From positions 1,929,001-1,993,000 of the forward strand of contig NZ_CP047289.1 in NCBI RefSeq assembly GCF_018279165.1: a stretch of DNA of 64,000 nucleotides, written 5' to 3'. Numbering within the stretch: the stretch's first letter is position 1; the number at the start of each line of letters is the position of its first letter. The position numbers were made by a program, and so were the translations under genes. The stretch comes from Falsirhodobacter algicola. Its GTDB lineage: Bacteria > Pseudomonadota > Alphaproteobacteria > Rhodobacterales > Rhodobacteraceae. The notes beneath the pieces are model-generated. The model was not told where the DNA came from. It made no database searches and saw only the letters and a list, made by a program, of their open reading frames with translations. Shown piece by piece: positions 9,964-19,731 of the stretch.

Positions 9964-9990
9964 AAAGGCCCCGCATTGCGGGGCCTTTTT
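9964..9990 (+). terminator. Intrinsic terminator between pnp and aminotransferase
   Basis: AAAGGCCCCGC/GCGGGGCCTTT stem with a 3-base loop and T run; A-rich on the other side, so it can serve both convergent genes. Confidence 0.9.
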
Positions 9991-9997
9991 CATTGGG

Positions 9998-11158
9998 TCA
10001 GCCGGTCGCCGCGACCGCCTCTGCCAGACGGGGCACATCCTCGGCCCGCAGGCCCGCGATGTTGATGCGGCTGTCGCCCAGCATGTAGACGCCGTGATCG
10101 CGCCGCAGCGCCTCCACCTGCGCCGGGGGCAGGCCGAGGCGCGAGAACATGCCCCGATGCCGCGCCACGAAGGCGAAACGGTCCGTCCCGCAGGCCGCGG
10201 TCAGCGCGCCCGCCAGCGCCTCGCGCGTGCGGATCATGCCAAGGCGGATCGCCTCCAGTTCGGCCCGCCATTCGGCATTCAGCCCCGGATCGTCGAGGAT
10301 GGTCGCCACCACCCGCGCCCCATGATCGGGCGGGAAGGAGATCGTCATCCGGTTCAGCGCGGCCAGATTGTCCTGCACCAGCGCGCGCACGCCCCCCAGC
10401 ACCAGAAGCGCGCCCGCCCGCTCGCGGTAGATGCCGAAGGATTTGGAGCAGGAGGCCGCGATCATCGCCTGCGGCAGCTGCGCGGCAAGGCGCCGGGTGG
10501 CGGCGGCATCCGCCTCCACCCCGTCGCCGAATCCCTGATAGGCCAGATCGATCAGCGGGATCGCCCCCGCGCGCTCCAGAAGGGCGGCGATGATGCCCCA
10601 TTCCTCCTCGGTGGGATTGGCGCCGGTGGGGTTGTGGCAGCAGCCGTGCAGCAGCACGATGTCGCCCGGTGCGACGCGGCCCAGATCCTCCATCAGGCCG
10701 GGCAGGTCGATCCCGCCGGTGGCTGGATCGAGATAGCGGTACTCCGCCCGCCGCAGCCCGGCATGGTCGATCAGCGCCGGATGGTTCGGCCATGTCGGCG
10801 CCGAGAGCCAGACGGTCGCCTCGGGCGTCGTTCCCCGCACGAGGTCCAGCGCCTGACGCAGCGCCCCGGTGCCGCCGACGGTGGCGATCGCCGCCCCGTC
10901 CGTCCGCCCAAGGATCATGCGGCGCATCGCATCGAGGAAGGCGGCATCCCCGGCCATGGAGGTGTAGGTCTTGGTCTCCTCTTCCTCCCAGATGCGGCGC
11001 TCGGCGCGGCGGACGGCGGCCATGACGGGCGTGCGCCCCGCGGCATCCTTGTAGACGCCGACGCCAAGGTCGATCCGGCCGGGCCGCGGATCGTCGCGGA
11101 AGGCTTGCATCAGGTGCAGGATCGCATCCGCAGGTTGCGGTTTCAGCCGCTCAAGCAT
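9998..11158 (-). CDS. Aromatic amino-acid aminotransferase (AspC/TyrB family)
   Basis: A 386-residue class I PLP aminotransferase likely exchanging amino groups between aromatic or acidic amino acids and 2-oxo acids. Seen: [18 protein letters not shown] near the N-terminus, [34 protein letters not shown] and the PLP lysine in [14 protein letters not shown]. These patterns fit AspC/TyrB rather than type I-gamma enzymes. Substrate preference cannot be set from sequence alone. The ATG at 11158 is within the last codons of sseA (overlap 8 bases), so the two are probably co-transcribed. Confidence 0.9.
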   Translation of the reverse strand: MLERLKPQPADAILHLMQAFRDDPRPGRIDLGVGVYKDAAGRTPVMAAVRRAERRIWEEEETKTYTSMAGDAAFLDAMRRMILGRTDGAAIATVGGTGALRQALDLVRGTTPEATVWLSAPTWPNHPALIDHAGLRRAEYRYLDPATGGIDLPGLMEDLGRVAPGDIVLLHGCCHNPTGANPTEEEWGIIAALLERAGAIPLIDLAYQGFGDGVEADAAATRRLAAQLPQAMIAASCSKSFGIYRERAGALLVLGGVRALVQDNLAALNRMTISFPPDHGARVVATILDDPGLNAEWRAELEAIRLGMIRTREALAGALTAACGTDRFAFVARHRGMFSRLGLPPAQVEALRRDHGVYMLGDSRINIAGLRAEDVPRLAEAVAATG

Positions 11159-11990
11159 GTCCCGTCTCCACCGGAAGATCGTGCCGCGCGCCCCATTCGG
11201 CCCAAGAGCCGTCGTAGAGCGCGTGATCGGGATGCCCCAGACGTTCCAGCGCAAGGCTAAGGATCGCCGCCGTGACGCCCGACCCGCACGAGGTGACGAT
11301 GGGGCGCTCCAGATCGACACCCGCCGCGACGAAGGCATCGCGCAGCGCCGCAATCGGTTTCAGGGTGCCGTCCGCGTTCAGCAGCCGGTCGAAGGGCAGG
11401 TTGCGTGCGCCGGGAATATGGCCCGCCCGGAGGCCGGGGCGGGGTTCGGCCACCTCCCCGGCAAAGCGCGGCGCGGCGCGGGCATCCACCACCTGCGCGG
11501 AACCGGCGGCCACCTCTTCGGCGGTGCGCACGCGCTGGGGCTGCGGGATCGGGGTGATCCGGCGCGGCTGCGGGGCGGGGGCCTCATCCGTGACGGGCCG
11601 GCCCTCGGCCTGCCATTTGGGCAGGCCGCCATCCAGCACCGCCACCGCGTCATGGCCCATCAGGCGGAACATCCACCACACCCGCGCGGCCGAAAAGAGG
11701 CCTGTGGTGTCGTAGATGACCACCTGCGTCGCCCCGCCGATGCCGAGTGCGCCTACGGCGGATGCGAACGTCTCGGCATCCGGGGCCATATGCGGCAGGG
11801 GGCTGTCGGCGCGGATCGTCTCGATGTCGAAGAAACCGGCGCCGGGAATATGTGCCTGCGCATGATCGGCCCGCGCATCGCGGCCCGCCGCCGGCATATG
11901 CCACGAGCCGTCGAGCACGACGACATCATCGAGATGGTCGGCCAGCCATGCGGTGGAGACAAGGGTTCGGGGATCGTTCAGGGCGTTCAT
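11151..11990 (-). CDS. sseA: 3-mercaptopyruvate sulfurtransferase
   Basis: A 279-residue two-domain rhodanese. The N-terminal domain has [10 protein letters not shown] and [12 protein letters not shown]. The C-terminal catalytic domain has [21 protein letters not shown] and the active loop CGSGVTA. The CG[ST]GVT loop is the mark of mercaptopyruvate rather than thiosulfate preference. Its neighbour aminotransferase could supply mercaptopyruvate from cysteine, an inference from position. Confidence 0.93.
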   Translation of the reverse strand: MNALNDPRTLVSTAWLADHLDDVVVLDGSWHMPAAGRDARADHAQAHIPGAGFFDIETIRADSPLPHMAPDAETFASAVGALGIGGATQVVIYDTTGLFSAARVWWMFRLMGHDAVAVLDGGLPKWQAEGRPVTDEAPAPQPRRITPIPQPQRVRTAEEVAAGSAQVVDARAAPRFAGEVAEPRPGLRAGHIPGARNLPFDRLLNADGTLKPIAALRDAFVAAGVDLERPIVTSCGSGVTAAILSLALERLGHPDHALYDGSWAEWGARHDLPVETGHA

Positions 11991-12038
11991 GGGGGCACCT
12001 CCGCCCCCCGGATACGCCGCGCCCGTCCGCGCTTCAAG

Positions 12039-12506
12039 TCAGCCCTGCTTCAGCAGCCGGGCCTTCTGGCGGTTCCAGTCGCGCTTGGCCGACGTCTCGC
12101 GCTTGTCGCTGATCTTCTTGCCCTTGGCGATGCCGATGCGGATCTTCACCATGCCGCGGTCGTTGAAATACATCCGCAGCGGCACCAGCGTCATGCCCTC
12201 GCGCTTGGTCGCGCTCCACATGCGGGCCAGTTCGCGCCGGTTCACCAGAAGCTTGCGCTTGCGCCGTTCCTCATGGCCCCAGGTCTTGGCCTGAAGATAG
12301 GGCGCGATATAGCCGTTGATCAGCCACAGTTCCCCATCCTCGACGCTGGCATAGCTGTCGGCGATGTTGGAGCCGCCCTGCCGCAAGCTCTTCACCTCGG
12401 AGCCGAGCAGCATGATGCCTGCCTCGATGTCGTCCTCGATCGCGTAGTCGAACCGCGCGCGGCGGTTTTCGGCGATCAGCTTGCTGTTGGGATCGGATTT
12501 CTTCAT
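12039..12506 (-). CDS. smpB: SsrA-binding protein
   Basis: A 155-residue tmRNA partner needed for trans-translation and rescue of stalled ribosomes. Canonical blocks are present: [58 protein letters not shown], and the basic C-terminal tail [10 protein letters not shown] followed by [11 protein letters not shown] that enters the decoding centre. Lies 37 bases after dapA on the same strand. Confidence 0.97.
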   Translation of the reverse strand: MKKSDPNSKLIAENRRARFDYAIEDDIEAGIMLLGSEVKSLRQGGSNIADSYASVEDGELWLINGYIAPYLQAKTWGHEERRKRKLLVNRRELARMWSATKREGMTLVPLRMYFNDRGMVKIRIGIAKGKKISDKRETSAKRDWNRQKARLLKQG

Positions 12507-12543
12507 CGGGGAAAGATAGGGGGCGTGGCCGCCCCCGTCCAGA

Positions 12544-13419
12544 TCAGGCCAGCAGCCCGGCGTGGCGCAGGGCCGCGTCGATCCGCGCCTTCACCCCATC
12601 GCTGACCGGCAGCAGCGGCAGGCGGACCTCCGGTTCGCACCGGCCAAGGCGCGACAACGCGTATTTCGCCCCCGCCAGACCCGGTTCGAGGAAGATCGCC
12701 TCGTGCAGCGGCATCAGGCGGTCCTGATAGGACAGCGCGGTGGCGTAATCGCCCGCCAGCGTCGCGGCTTGGAATTCGGCGCACAGGCGCGGGGCGACGT
12801 TCGCCGTGACGCTGATGCAGCCGACACCGCCATGCGCGTTGAAGCCGAGCGCGGTCGCATCCTCGCCCGAAAGCTGCACGAAATCCGGCCCGCAGGTGAT
12901 GCGCTGCTGGCTGACGCGTTCCAGCTTTCCGGTCGCGTCCTTCACGCCGACGATGCGCGGCAGGCGGGCCAGTTCGCCCATGGTCTCGGGGCTCATATCC
13001 ACGACCGAGCGGCCGGGGATGTTGTAGATGATGATCGGCAGATCGCAGCTGTCGTGCAGCGCGCGGTAATGCGCGATCATGCCCGCCTGCGTCGGCTTGT
13101 TGTAATAGGGGGTGACGATCAGCGCCGCATCGGCCCCCGCCTCTTGGGCGTGACGGATGAGGCCGATCCCCTCGGCGGTGGAATTGGAGCCTGCGCCCGC
13201 GATGACCGGCACGCGGCCGGCGGCATATTCGATCACCGCCGCGACGACGATCTTGTGCTCTTCATGGGTCAGGGTGGGGCTTTCGCCCGTCGTGCCCACC
13301 GGCACCAGCGCCGAGGAGCCTTCCTCGATCTGCCAATCCACCAGCTTCTTCAGCGTGTCCAGATCCAGGGCGCCGTCCTTGAACGGCGTCACGAGGGCGG
13401 GAATGGACCCCTTGATCAT
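12544..13419 (-). CDS. dapA: 4-hydroxy-tetrahydrodipicolinate synthase
   Basis: First committed enzyme of the lysine/meso-diaminopimelate branch, condensing pyruvate with aspartate semialdehyde. The 291-residue TIM barrel carries [25 protein letters not shown], the proton-relay Tyr in IIIYNIPGR and the Schiff-base Lys in [13 protein letters not shown]. The ATG at 13419 has AAGGAG nine bases upstream and is preferred over in-frame starts further out. It diverges from the lytic transglycosylase and leads into smpB. Confidence 0.97.
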   Translation of the reverse strand: MIKGSIPALVTPFKDGALDLDTLKKLVDWQIEEGSSALVPVGTTGESPTLTHEEHKIVVAAVIEYAAGRVPVIAGAGSNSTAEGIGLIRHAQEAGADAALIVTPYYNKPTQAGMIAHYRALHDSCDLPIIIYNIPGRSVVDMSPETMGELARLPRIVGVKDATGKLERVSQQRITCGPDFVQLSGEDATALGFNAHGGVGCISVTANVAPRLCAEFQAATLAGDYATALSYQDRLMPLHEAIFLEPGLAGAKYALSRLGRCEPEVRLPLLPVSDGVKARIDAALRHAGLLA

Positions 13420-13549
13420 GACACGCTTCTCCTTCATCGGCGGATTCGTCCGCATTCAAACGAGCCTGTCTTACGCGGCCCGCAAGGCTTTGCCAAGCTG
13501 GCGGCTTCGTGTGTTGCCGCGGGGCGGGGGCTTTGGCAGGATGCGCCCC

Positions 13550-15448
13550 ATGAAAGCACTTCTCGTGTCCGCATGCCTGCTGCTGCCTTTGCCCGCCTTG
13601 GCCGAAGATGGGCTGGCCGCAGCCCTTCAGGCCGCGGATCGGAAGGACTGGCCCGCCGCCTTCGGCGCGGTGCAGGACGACATCGCCCGCGACATCATCG
13701 AATGGCAGCGCCTGCGCAGCGGCGAGGGAACCGCCGCCGAATACGAGGCCTTCTTGCTGCGCCGCCCCGACTGGCCGGGCCTTCCGCTGCTGCAACGGAG
13801 GGGCGAGGAGGCGATCGTGGCCACGGGGGATGCGGATCGCATCGTCGCCTTCTTCGCCGCCGATCCGCCGCAGACGGGCGCGGGCGCGATCGGGCTGGCG
13901 CGGGCGTGGCTGGCCCTTGGCCGGCGCGATGCCTCGCAGGCCGAGGCGCTGCGCGCGTGGAACACCCTGCCCCTCTCGGCCGAAGAGCAGGACGAATTGG
14001 GGCGCATGTATCCCGATGCCCTGACCGCCGCCGATACGGCGCGGGCCGATCATTTCCTCTGGGCGGGGGACGGGGCGCAGGTGCGCCAGATGCTGCCGCG
14101 CCTTCCCGAAGGCTGGCAGGCGCTGGCCCTTGCCCGCCTTGCCCTGCGCGAGGATGCCGCCGGGGTCGATGCCCTGATCGAGGCGGTGCCTGCCAGCCTC
14201 TCGGCCGATCCGGGGCTTGCCTATGAGCGGTTCGCGTGGCGCATGCGCAAGGGCCGCTTCGACGAGGCGGCCGCGCTTCTGCTGGCGCAGGGCGCCGATC
14301 TGGGCCGCCCCGAGGCATGGGCCGATGGCCGCATCTACCTCGTGCGGGAATACGAGACGAGCAATCCGGACCTCGCCTATCGCCTCGCCTCTGGGCACGG
14401 GCTGACCGAGGGCGGGGATTTCGCCGATCTGGAGTTTCTGGCCGGGCATGTGGCCTTGCGCAAGCTCAACCGTCCGGACGACGCGCTGGAGCATTTCCGC
14501 CATTTGCAGGAGGGGGTCGGCACCGCCATCAGCCTGTCCCGCGCGCTGTATTGGCAGGGCCGCGCAGAGGAGGCGCTGGGCGATTACGACGCCGCCATGG
14601 CCACCTTCCGGCAGGCGGCGGAACATTCCTCGGCCTATTACGGGCTGCTGGCCGCCGAAAGGCTGGGCCTCGATACCGATCCTGCGATGCTGGCGGGGGA
14701 TGCCGCGCCCGACTGGCACGGGGCGGAGTTCATGTCCTCCTCGGTGCTGCATGCGGCGCAGATGCTCTTGGCCTCGGGGGATTGGCAGTTGGGGCGGCGC
14801 TTCATCCTGCATCTGGCCGAATCGCGGGATGCCACGGGGCTGGCGCAGCTGGCGGACATGGCGCTGGATCAGGGGGAGCCGAACATCGCCCTTGGGGTTG
14901 CGAAGATGGCCGCCTATCGCGGGATCATCCTGCCGGCGGCCTATTACCCGGTGCCGGACCTCGTGCCCGACGGGCTGCCGGTGACGCGGGCCTTCGCGCT
15001 CGCTATCTCGCGCCGGGAATCGGAGTTCGATCCGGCCGTCGTCAGCCCCGCCGGGGCGCGGGGCCTGATGCAGGTCATGCCCGACACGGCGCGGCGGCTG
15101 TCGGCCGATCTCGGGGATGATTTCAGCGTGGGGCGTCTGACCTCGGACCCGGCGTTCAACGTGCGGCTCGGCTCCACCTATCTGGCGCAGATGATCGAGG
15201 AGTTCGGCCCCTCGGTCGCGCTGGTGGCGTCGGGGTACAATGCCGGGCCGGGGCGTCCGCGCGACTGGATCGAACGGATGGGCGATCCGCGCGATCCGTC
15301 GGTGGACGTGGTCGACTGGGTGGAGGACATCCCCTATGCCGAAACGCGCGCCTATGTGCAGCGCGTGGTGGAATCGCTGGTGATCTACCGCGCCAAGCTG
15401 GCGGGAACTCCGATCCCGGTCCGCGTCACGGACGAGTTACGGGGGTAG
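13550..15448 (+). CDS. Soluble lytic murein transglycosylase
   Basis: A 632-residue periplasmic enzyme that cuts glycan strands to 1,6-anhydro-muropeptides. Signal peptide MKALLVSACLLLPLPALA. A long alpha-helical TPR-like superhelix (residues ~20-450) forms the ring seen in Slt70. The C-terminal catalytic domain has the Glu in ISRRESEFDPAVVSPAGARG, then GLMQVMPDTA, GSTYLAQMI, VASGYNAGPGR and IPYAETRAYVQRV. The ATG at 13550 is preferred to one at 13541 because GGCAGG sits nine bases upstream. Its end overlaps the convergent permease by 23 bases. Confidence 0.93.
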   Translation: MKALLVSACLLLPLPALAEDGLAAALQAADRKDWPAAFGAVQDDIARDIIEWQRLRSGEGTAAEYEAFLLRRPDWPGLPLLQRRGEEAIVATGDADRIVAFFAADPPQTGAGAIGLARAWLALGRRDASQAEALRAWNTLPLSAEEQDELGRMYPDALTAADTARADHFLWAGDGAQVRQMLPRLPEGWQALALARLALREDAAGVDALIEAVPASLSADPGLAYERFAWRMRKGRFDEAAALLLAQGADLGRPEAWADGRIYLVREYETSNPDLAYRLASGHGLTEGGDFADLEFLAGHVALRKLNRPDDALEHFRHLQEGVGTAISLSRALYWQGRAEEALGDYDAAMATFRQAAEHSSAYYGLLAAERLGLDTDPAMLAGDAAPDWHGAEFMSSSVLHAAQMLLASGDWQLGRRFILHLAESRDATGLAQLADMALDQGEPNIALGVAKMAAYRGIILPAAYYPVPDLVPDGLPVTRAFALAISRRESEFDPAVVSPAGARGLMQVMPDTARRLSADLGDDFSVGRLTSDPAFNVRLGSTYLAQMIEEFGPSVALVASGYNAGPGRPRDWIERMGDPRDPSVDVVDWVEDIPYAETRAYVQRVVESLVIYRAKLAGTPIPVRVTDELRG

Positions 15449-16322
15449 GGGGTTCGCCCTTCTGTTCGGCGCGCCACAGCGTGAACAGCCCCGCCATCAC
15501 CACGATCGCCGCGCCGATCACCACGTTCGGGGTCAGCGTTTCGCCGAAGAAGGCGACACCGATGATCGCGATCCACATCAGTTGCAGGAACGAGAAGGGC
15601 TGCACCGCGCTTGCCTCGGCATAGTCATAGGCGCGGATCATGCACCAGTGGCCAAGGATCCCGGTGCAGCACAGAACCGCCATATAGGGCCAGTCGGCGC
15701 GCGGCATCGGCTGCCAGAACCACAGGCCCAGCACCGTGATCGCCGCCGCCCCCGTGACCCCGGCCCAGAAGAAGCTGACCGTCGCCCCGTCCTTTTCCGC
15801 GACATAGCGGGTCAGCAGGCCGTAAAGGGCGAAGACGAACGCGCCGAGGATCGGCAGGATCATCCATGGCGACAGGATCTGCTCGCCCAATGGGTTCAGG
15901 ATCACCAACACACCCACCGCGCCGACCGCGATCGCCGTCCAGCGCCGCCATCCCACATGCTCGCCCAGAACCGGCCCCGACAGGGCGGCCACCAACAGCG
16001 GGAAGCAGGTGAAGATCGAATGCGTGGCCACCAGCCCCAGCTTCACGAAGGCCAGCAGCAGGATGCAGATCTGCGACACGAGGATGAGGCCCCGCGCGAT
16101 CTGGATCAGTAGGTGGTGCGGGCGCAGCACCCGCCGCAGCCCGCCGGGGCTGCGCAGCGCCAGCGCGACGACGAAGGCGGCAAAGAACCAGTAGCGGATC
16201 ATCACGATGACGAAGACGTTGTTGCCCTCGCCCAGATGACGCGACACGGCATCCTGCGCCGCAAAGACCAGCGTGGCGGTGACCATGCAGGCGATGCCCT
16301 TGCGCAGATCGGGTTGGGTCAC
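15426..16322 (-). CDS. EamA-family (DMT) transporter
   Basis: A 298-residue inner-membrane protein with about ten hydrophobic helices in two EamA halves. The first half contains IRYWFFAAFVVALALR and TCFPLLVAALSGPVLGE. The second has WAGVTGAAAITVLGLWFW, then QPFSFLQLMWIAIIGVAFFG and GAAIVVMAGLFTLWR. DMT carriers export or import metabolites; the substrate is not predictable. The start is a GTG with AGGAGG four bases upstream. It overlaps mnmD by 4 bases. Confidence 0.9.
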   Translation of the reverse strand: MTQPDLRKGIACMVTATLVFAAQDAVSRHLGEGNNVFVIVMIRYWFFAAFVVALALRSPGGLRRVLRPHHLLIQIARGLILVSQICILLLAFVKLGLVATHSIFTCFPLLVAALSGPVLGEHVGWRRWTAIAVGAVGVLVILNPLGEQILSPWMILPILGAFVFALYGLLTRYVAEKDGATVSFFWAGVTGAAAITVLGLWFWQPMPRADWPYMAVLCCTGILGHWCMIRAYDYAEASAVQPFSFLQLMWIAIIGVAFFGETLTPNVVIGAAIVVMAGLFTLWRAEQKGEPPTPVTRP

Positions 16323-17002
16323 GATGCCTCCTGTCGCCGGGTTCCGGCCGTCATGTGTCGTTTCGTTCCAAAGCCGGGGCGGCGTGCCACGTCGAAGCCG
16401 GCCGCATCCAGCGCGCGGCGCACATGCCCCGCAGCGGTATAGGTGGCGAAGGTGCCGCCGGGCGCGGTATGGCGGCCCACCTCGGCCATCAGATCGTCCG
16501 ACCAGAGCTCGGCGTTCTTGGCCGGGGCGAAACCGTCGAGGAACCACGCATCCGCCGTGCCCTCCCATTGGGGAAGGGTCTCGCGCGCATCGCCGAGGAT
16601 GACCTCCGCCTCCAGATCGCCCAGATGGATGCGGCGTCGCGGCCCCGTCCCGGCGGCCCATGCGTGCAGCACCGGATCCGCGATCGCCCGCAATTCGGGG
16701 AACGCCTCCAGCGCGCGGGCCATGTCGTCGGCGGTCATGGGAAACGCCTCGAACGAGGTGAAGCGCAGACGCCCCGGCAGGCCCGTCCGCCGCCATGCGA
16801 TCAGGCTGACCAGCAGGTTCAGCCCGGTGCCGAAGCCGAGTTCCGCGATGTGGAACCCCGCCCGCAGCCGTTCGGGCAGCCCGTTGCCAGAAAGGAAGAC
16901 ATGGCGCGTCTCCTCCATGCCGCCGGTCAGCGAGAAATAGGGATCGTCAAAGCGGGTGGATACCGGGATCGTCCCGTCCAACCAGTCGAGTTCTGCCTGC
17001 AT
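16319..17002 (-). CDS. mnmD: tRNA (5-methylaminomethyl-2-thiouridine)-methyltransferase
   Basis: A 227-residue SAM enzyme equal to the N-terminal half of E. coli MnmC; it methylates nm5s2U to mnm5s2U at tRNA wobble 34. Seen: an N-terminal STRFDDPYFS, the SAM loop HIAELGFGTGLNLL, FTSFEAFPMT, and DAWFLDGFAPAKN with the family's DGFAPxxNP-like signature (here the last Pro is absent). The ATG at 17002 follows GGAGGTGCGG. The FAD half of MnmC is a separate divergent gene 98 bases away. Confidence 0.92.
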   Translation of the reverse strand: MQAELDWLDGTIPVSTRFDDPYFSLTGGMEETRHVFLSGNGLPERLRAGFHIAELGFGTGLNLLVSLIAWRRTGLPGRLRFTSFEAFPMTADDMARALEAFPELRAIADPVLHAWAAGTGPRRRIHLGDLEAEVILGDARETLPQWEGTADAWFLDGFAPAKNAELWSDDLMAEVGRHTAPGGTFATYTAAGHVRRALDAAGFDVARRPGFGTKRHMTAGTRRQEAS

Positions 17003-17099
17003 CCGCACCTCCGGCCTTCTTGATGCGCCTCCGGGGCGCGGAGCGCAATGGCCCCGGTGCGCGCTGGTCAGCCGCCCCGCCGCCGCATAGAAGGGGCGG

Positions 17100-18128
17100 A
17101 TGAGGACCGATCTAGTCATACGCGGCGCCGGCATCTTCGGCCTGTCCATCGCTTGGGAGGCGGCGCGCCGCGGTGCCCGTGTCACCGTGGTGGATCCGGG
17201 GGGCATCGGGGCGGGTGCCTCGGGCGGGGTGGTGGGCGCGCTGGCGCCGCATGTCCCCGAAAACTGGAACGCCAAGAAGCAGTTTCAACTCGACAGCCTG
17301 TTGCACGCCGCCGATTTCTGGGCCGGGGTGGCGGCGGCGGGGGGCGCCGATCCCGGCTATGCCCGCACCGGTCGTCTGCAACCCGTGACCGATGAGGACG
17401 CCGCCGCGCTGGCGCGGGGGCGGGCGGTGTCGGCCGGAACGCTTTGGCAGGGGCGGGCGCGCTGGGATGTGCGGCCCGCGACCGGGGCTGCGTGGGAGCC
17501 GCCCTCGCCGACGGGGCTGTTGGTGGAGGATACGCTCTCGGGCCGCATCCATCCGCGCATGGCGCTGGGCGCGCTGGCGGCGGCGATCCGTGCGGCGGGC
17601 GGTGCGATCGTGCCGGAATGGGAGGGCGCGGCCCCCGAGGTTCATGCAACGGGCGCAGCGGGCCTTCACGATCTGTCGCGCGCGCTGGGCCGCACCGTCG
17701 GGACGGGGATCAAGGGGCAGGCGCTGGTTCTGCGCCACGAGGCGCGAACCCTTCCGCAACTGTTCGTAGACGGGCTGCACATCATTCCCCATGCGGACGG
17801 CACCGTGGCCATCGGCTCCACGACCGAGCGGGAGGCGGCGGATCTGCGCACCGATGCGCAGCTCGATGCGCTGCTGGCCCGCGCGGTGGCGGCGGTGCCG
17901 GTGCTGGCGGGCGCCGAGGTCGTGGAGCGGTGGGCCGGGCTGCGCCCGCGCGCCCGTTCGCGCGCGCCGATGCTGGGGCCATGGCCAGACCGGCCGGGGC
18001 ATTTCATCGCCAATGGCGGTTTCAAGATCGGGTTCGGCATGGCCCCCGGCGTGGCGCGGGTGATGGTGGATCTGGTGCTGGAGGGGCGCGACGCCATTCC
18101 CGCAGGCTTTCGCGTCACCGACAATTAG
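17100..18128 (+). CDS. FAD-dependent oxidoreductase, MnmC C-terminal-like
   Basis: A 342-residue D-amino-acid-oxidase-fold flavoprotein. The FAD-binding Rossmann motif GAGIFGLSIAWEAARRG starts at residue 9, and GASGGVVGALAPHVPENW, then RPRARSRAPMLGPWP and GGFKIGFGMAPGVARV follow. It is probably the second half of MnmC, which removes the carboxymethyl group of cmnm5U to give nm5U for MnmD. That assignment rests on family resemblance and on standing head to head with mnmD. Another amine oxidase role cannot be excluded. Confidence 0.8.
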   Translation: MRTDLVIRGAGIFGLSIAWEAARRGARVTVVDPGGIGAGASGGVVGALAPHVPENWNAKKQFQLDSLLHAADFWAGVAAAGGADPGYARTGRLQPVTDEDAAALARGRAVSAGTLWQGRARWDVRPATGAAWEPPSPTGLLVEDTLSGRIHPRMALGALAAAIRAAGGAIVPEWEGAAPEVHATGAAGLHDLSRALGRTVGTGIKGQALVLRHEARTLPQLFVDGLHIIPHADGTVAIGSTTEREAADLRTDAQLDALLARAVAAVPVLAGAEVVERWAGLRPRARSRAPMLGPWPDRPGHFIANGGFKIGFGMAPGVARVMVDLVLEGRDAIPAGFRVTDN

Positions 18129-19090
18129 GGCAGGTCCAGATCGACCCAGACCGGGCGATGCGGCGCGCCGTCCCCCATGCCCGCCCCGATGATCCGCAGC
18201 CCGGCCATGGGCAGCACATAATCGAGGCGCAGCGGCCCGGTGGCGGGATAGTCGGCGCTGGCGGTGCCGGGCAACGGATCCTGCACCGCCGGATCGGCGA
18301 GCAGCGCAGCGATGCCGTCATGCCGCCCGTCGCCCGCATCCGGGTCGGCATTGGCATCCCCAAGGATCACCCAAGGCGGCGCGGGCGGCGCAAACGGCAG
18401 CCGCCCCGCGATCAGGGCGGGCCAGAAGGCGATCTCGTCATGATTGCGGCGGCCGTTGCGATCCTCCGGCCCGTCGAAGACGGGGGGCGTGGCGTGAAAG
18501 GCCAGAAGGCGCAGCACCGTGCCGCCGGGCAGTTCCAGCGGCACCTCCCAATGCCCGGTGGAGGAGAGGCGCTGCACCGCCTTCGCCCCTTCGCTCATGC
18601 CGTCGAACAGCAGCGCCCCCGGCAGCGCCGCCCAAAGAAACCCCGAGAAATCGCGGACCTGATCCGTCAGCACCGGAAAGCGCGACAGCACCGCCATCCC
18701 CCCATCGCCCGCGAAAAAGCCGAATCCCTGCGCATCGCCCGGCCCGCCCAGCCGTCCATCGCCATCCAGATCGAGGCCGGTGGCCATGCCCGTATTGGGC
18801 CGCAGCGCAAAGCGGTAGGGATACTCGGTGGTCAGCAGCGCAGCGAAGGCCGCAAGGCCCATGCCCGCCGCATCGTAATCCACGTCCTGCAGCAGCACGA
18901 CATCGGCCCCAATGGCATCGAGCCGCGCCGCCGCCTCCAGCATCGCCGGATCGCGCGCAAGGATGTCCCGCAGCATCAGGCCCGGCCCCTTGCGCGACAG
19001 ATCGGCATGAAAGGTCGCAACCCGCAGCGGGCCGGCCGGCACCGCCATCGGCCAGAGCAGCAGCAGACAAAGGAAAACCCGGACACGCAT
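18125..19090 (-). CDS. Secreted endonuclease/exonuclease/phosphatase-family protein
   Basis: A 321-residue protein with a signal peptide (MRVRVFLCLLLLWPMAVPAG) and an EEP fold. Seen: RVATFHADLSRKGPG, the metal-ligand-like region DVVLLQDVDYDAAG (Gln-Asp where nucleases usually have Gln-Glu), GMAVLSRFPV, LLAFHATPPVF, WVILGDANADPD and LRLDYVLP near the end. DNA, RNA or phospho-ester substrate is unknown. It begins 35 bases after leuD on the same strand, so read-through is possible. Confidence 0.85.
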   Translation of the reverse strand: MRVRVFLCLLLLWPMAVPAGPLRVATFHADLSRKGPGLMLRDILARDPAMLEAAARLDAIGADVVLLQDVDYDAAGMGLAAFAALLTTEYPYRFALRPNTGMATGLDLDGDGRLGGPGDAQGFGFFAGDGGMAVLSRFPVLTDQVRDFSGFLWAALPGALLFDGMSEGAKAVQRLSSTGHWEVPLELPGGTVLRLLAFHATPPVFDGPEDRNGRRNHDEIAFWPALIAGRLPFAPPAPPWVILGDANADPDAGDGRHDGIAALLADPAVQDPLPGTASADYPATGPLRLDYVLPMAGLRIIGAGMGDGAPHRPVWVDLDLP

Positions 19091-19125
19091 GGCGTCCGGG
19101 TTCGCATATCGTGCTTAAGATCGGG

Positions 19126-19731
19126 TTAAACCCAAGGGCGGGAGGTGGCGAGCCCTGCCTCGAAGGTTTGGATCGCGGCGGCCTTTTCCATGGTCAGGCC
19201 GATATCGTCCAGACCGTTCAGCAGGCAGTGCCGCCGGAAGGGGTCCACCTCGAACGCGAAGTCCTTCCCGTCCGAGGTCGTGACGACCTGACGTTCCAGA
19301 TCCACCGTGATGCGCGCATTGGCCCCGCGGCCCGCATCCTCCATCAGCACATCCACCACATCCTGCGGCAGCGCGATCGGCAGGATGCCGTTCTTGAAGC
19401 AGTTGTTGAAGAAGATGTCGGCAAAGCTGGTGGAGATCACGCAGCGGATGCCGAAATCCAACAGCGCCCAGGGCGCATGCTCGCGCGAGGAGCCGCAGCC
19501 GAAATTGTCCCCCGCCACGAGGATCTCCGCCGAGCGGTAGGCGGGCTGGTTCAGCACGAAATCGGGCTTTTCGGTGCCGTCGGCCTCGTAGCGCAGTTCG
19601 TCGAACAGGTTCCGGCCAAGGCCGGAACGCTGGATCGTCTTCAGGAACTGCTTGGGGATGATCATGTCCGTGTCGATATTGACGAGCGGCATGGGCGCGG
19701 CGATGCCCGTAAGCGTCGTGAACTTGTCCAT
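19126..19731 (-). CDS. leuD: 3-isopropylmalate dehydratase small subunit
   Basis: A 201-residue swivelling-domain partner of LeuC in leucine synthesis (2- to 3-isopropylmalate). Seen: [18 protein letters not shown], the hinge [34 protein letters not shown]. The ATG overlaps the leuC stop by one base (TGATG), so translation is coupled. Confidence 0.97.
   Translation of the reverse strand: MDKFTTLTGIAAPMPLVNIDTDMIIPKQFLKTIQRSGLGRNLFDELRYEADGTEKPDFVLNQPAYRSAEILVAGDNFGCGSSREHAPWALLDFGIRCVISTSFADIFFNNCFKNGILPIALPQDVVDVLMEDAGRGANARITVDLERQVVTTSDGKDFAFEVDPFRRHCLLNGLDDIGLTMEKAAAIQTFEAGLATSRPWV

Noticed and set aside
7375-10038. Long open frame antisense to rpsO-pnp
   Set aside because: High-GC artefact; residues are low-complexity and match no family.
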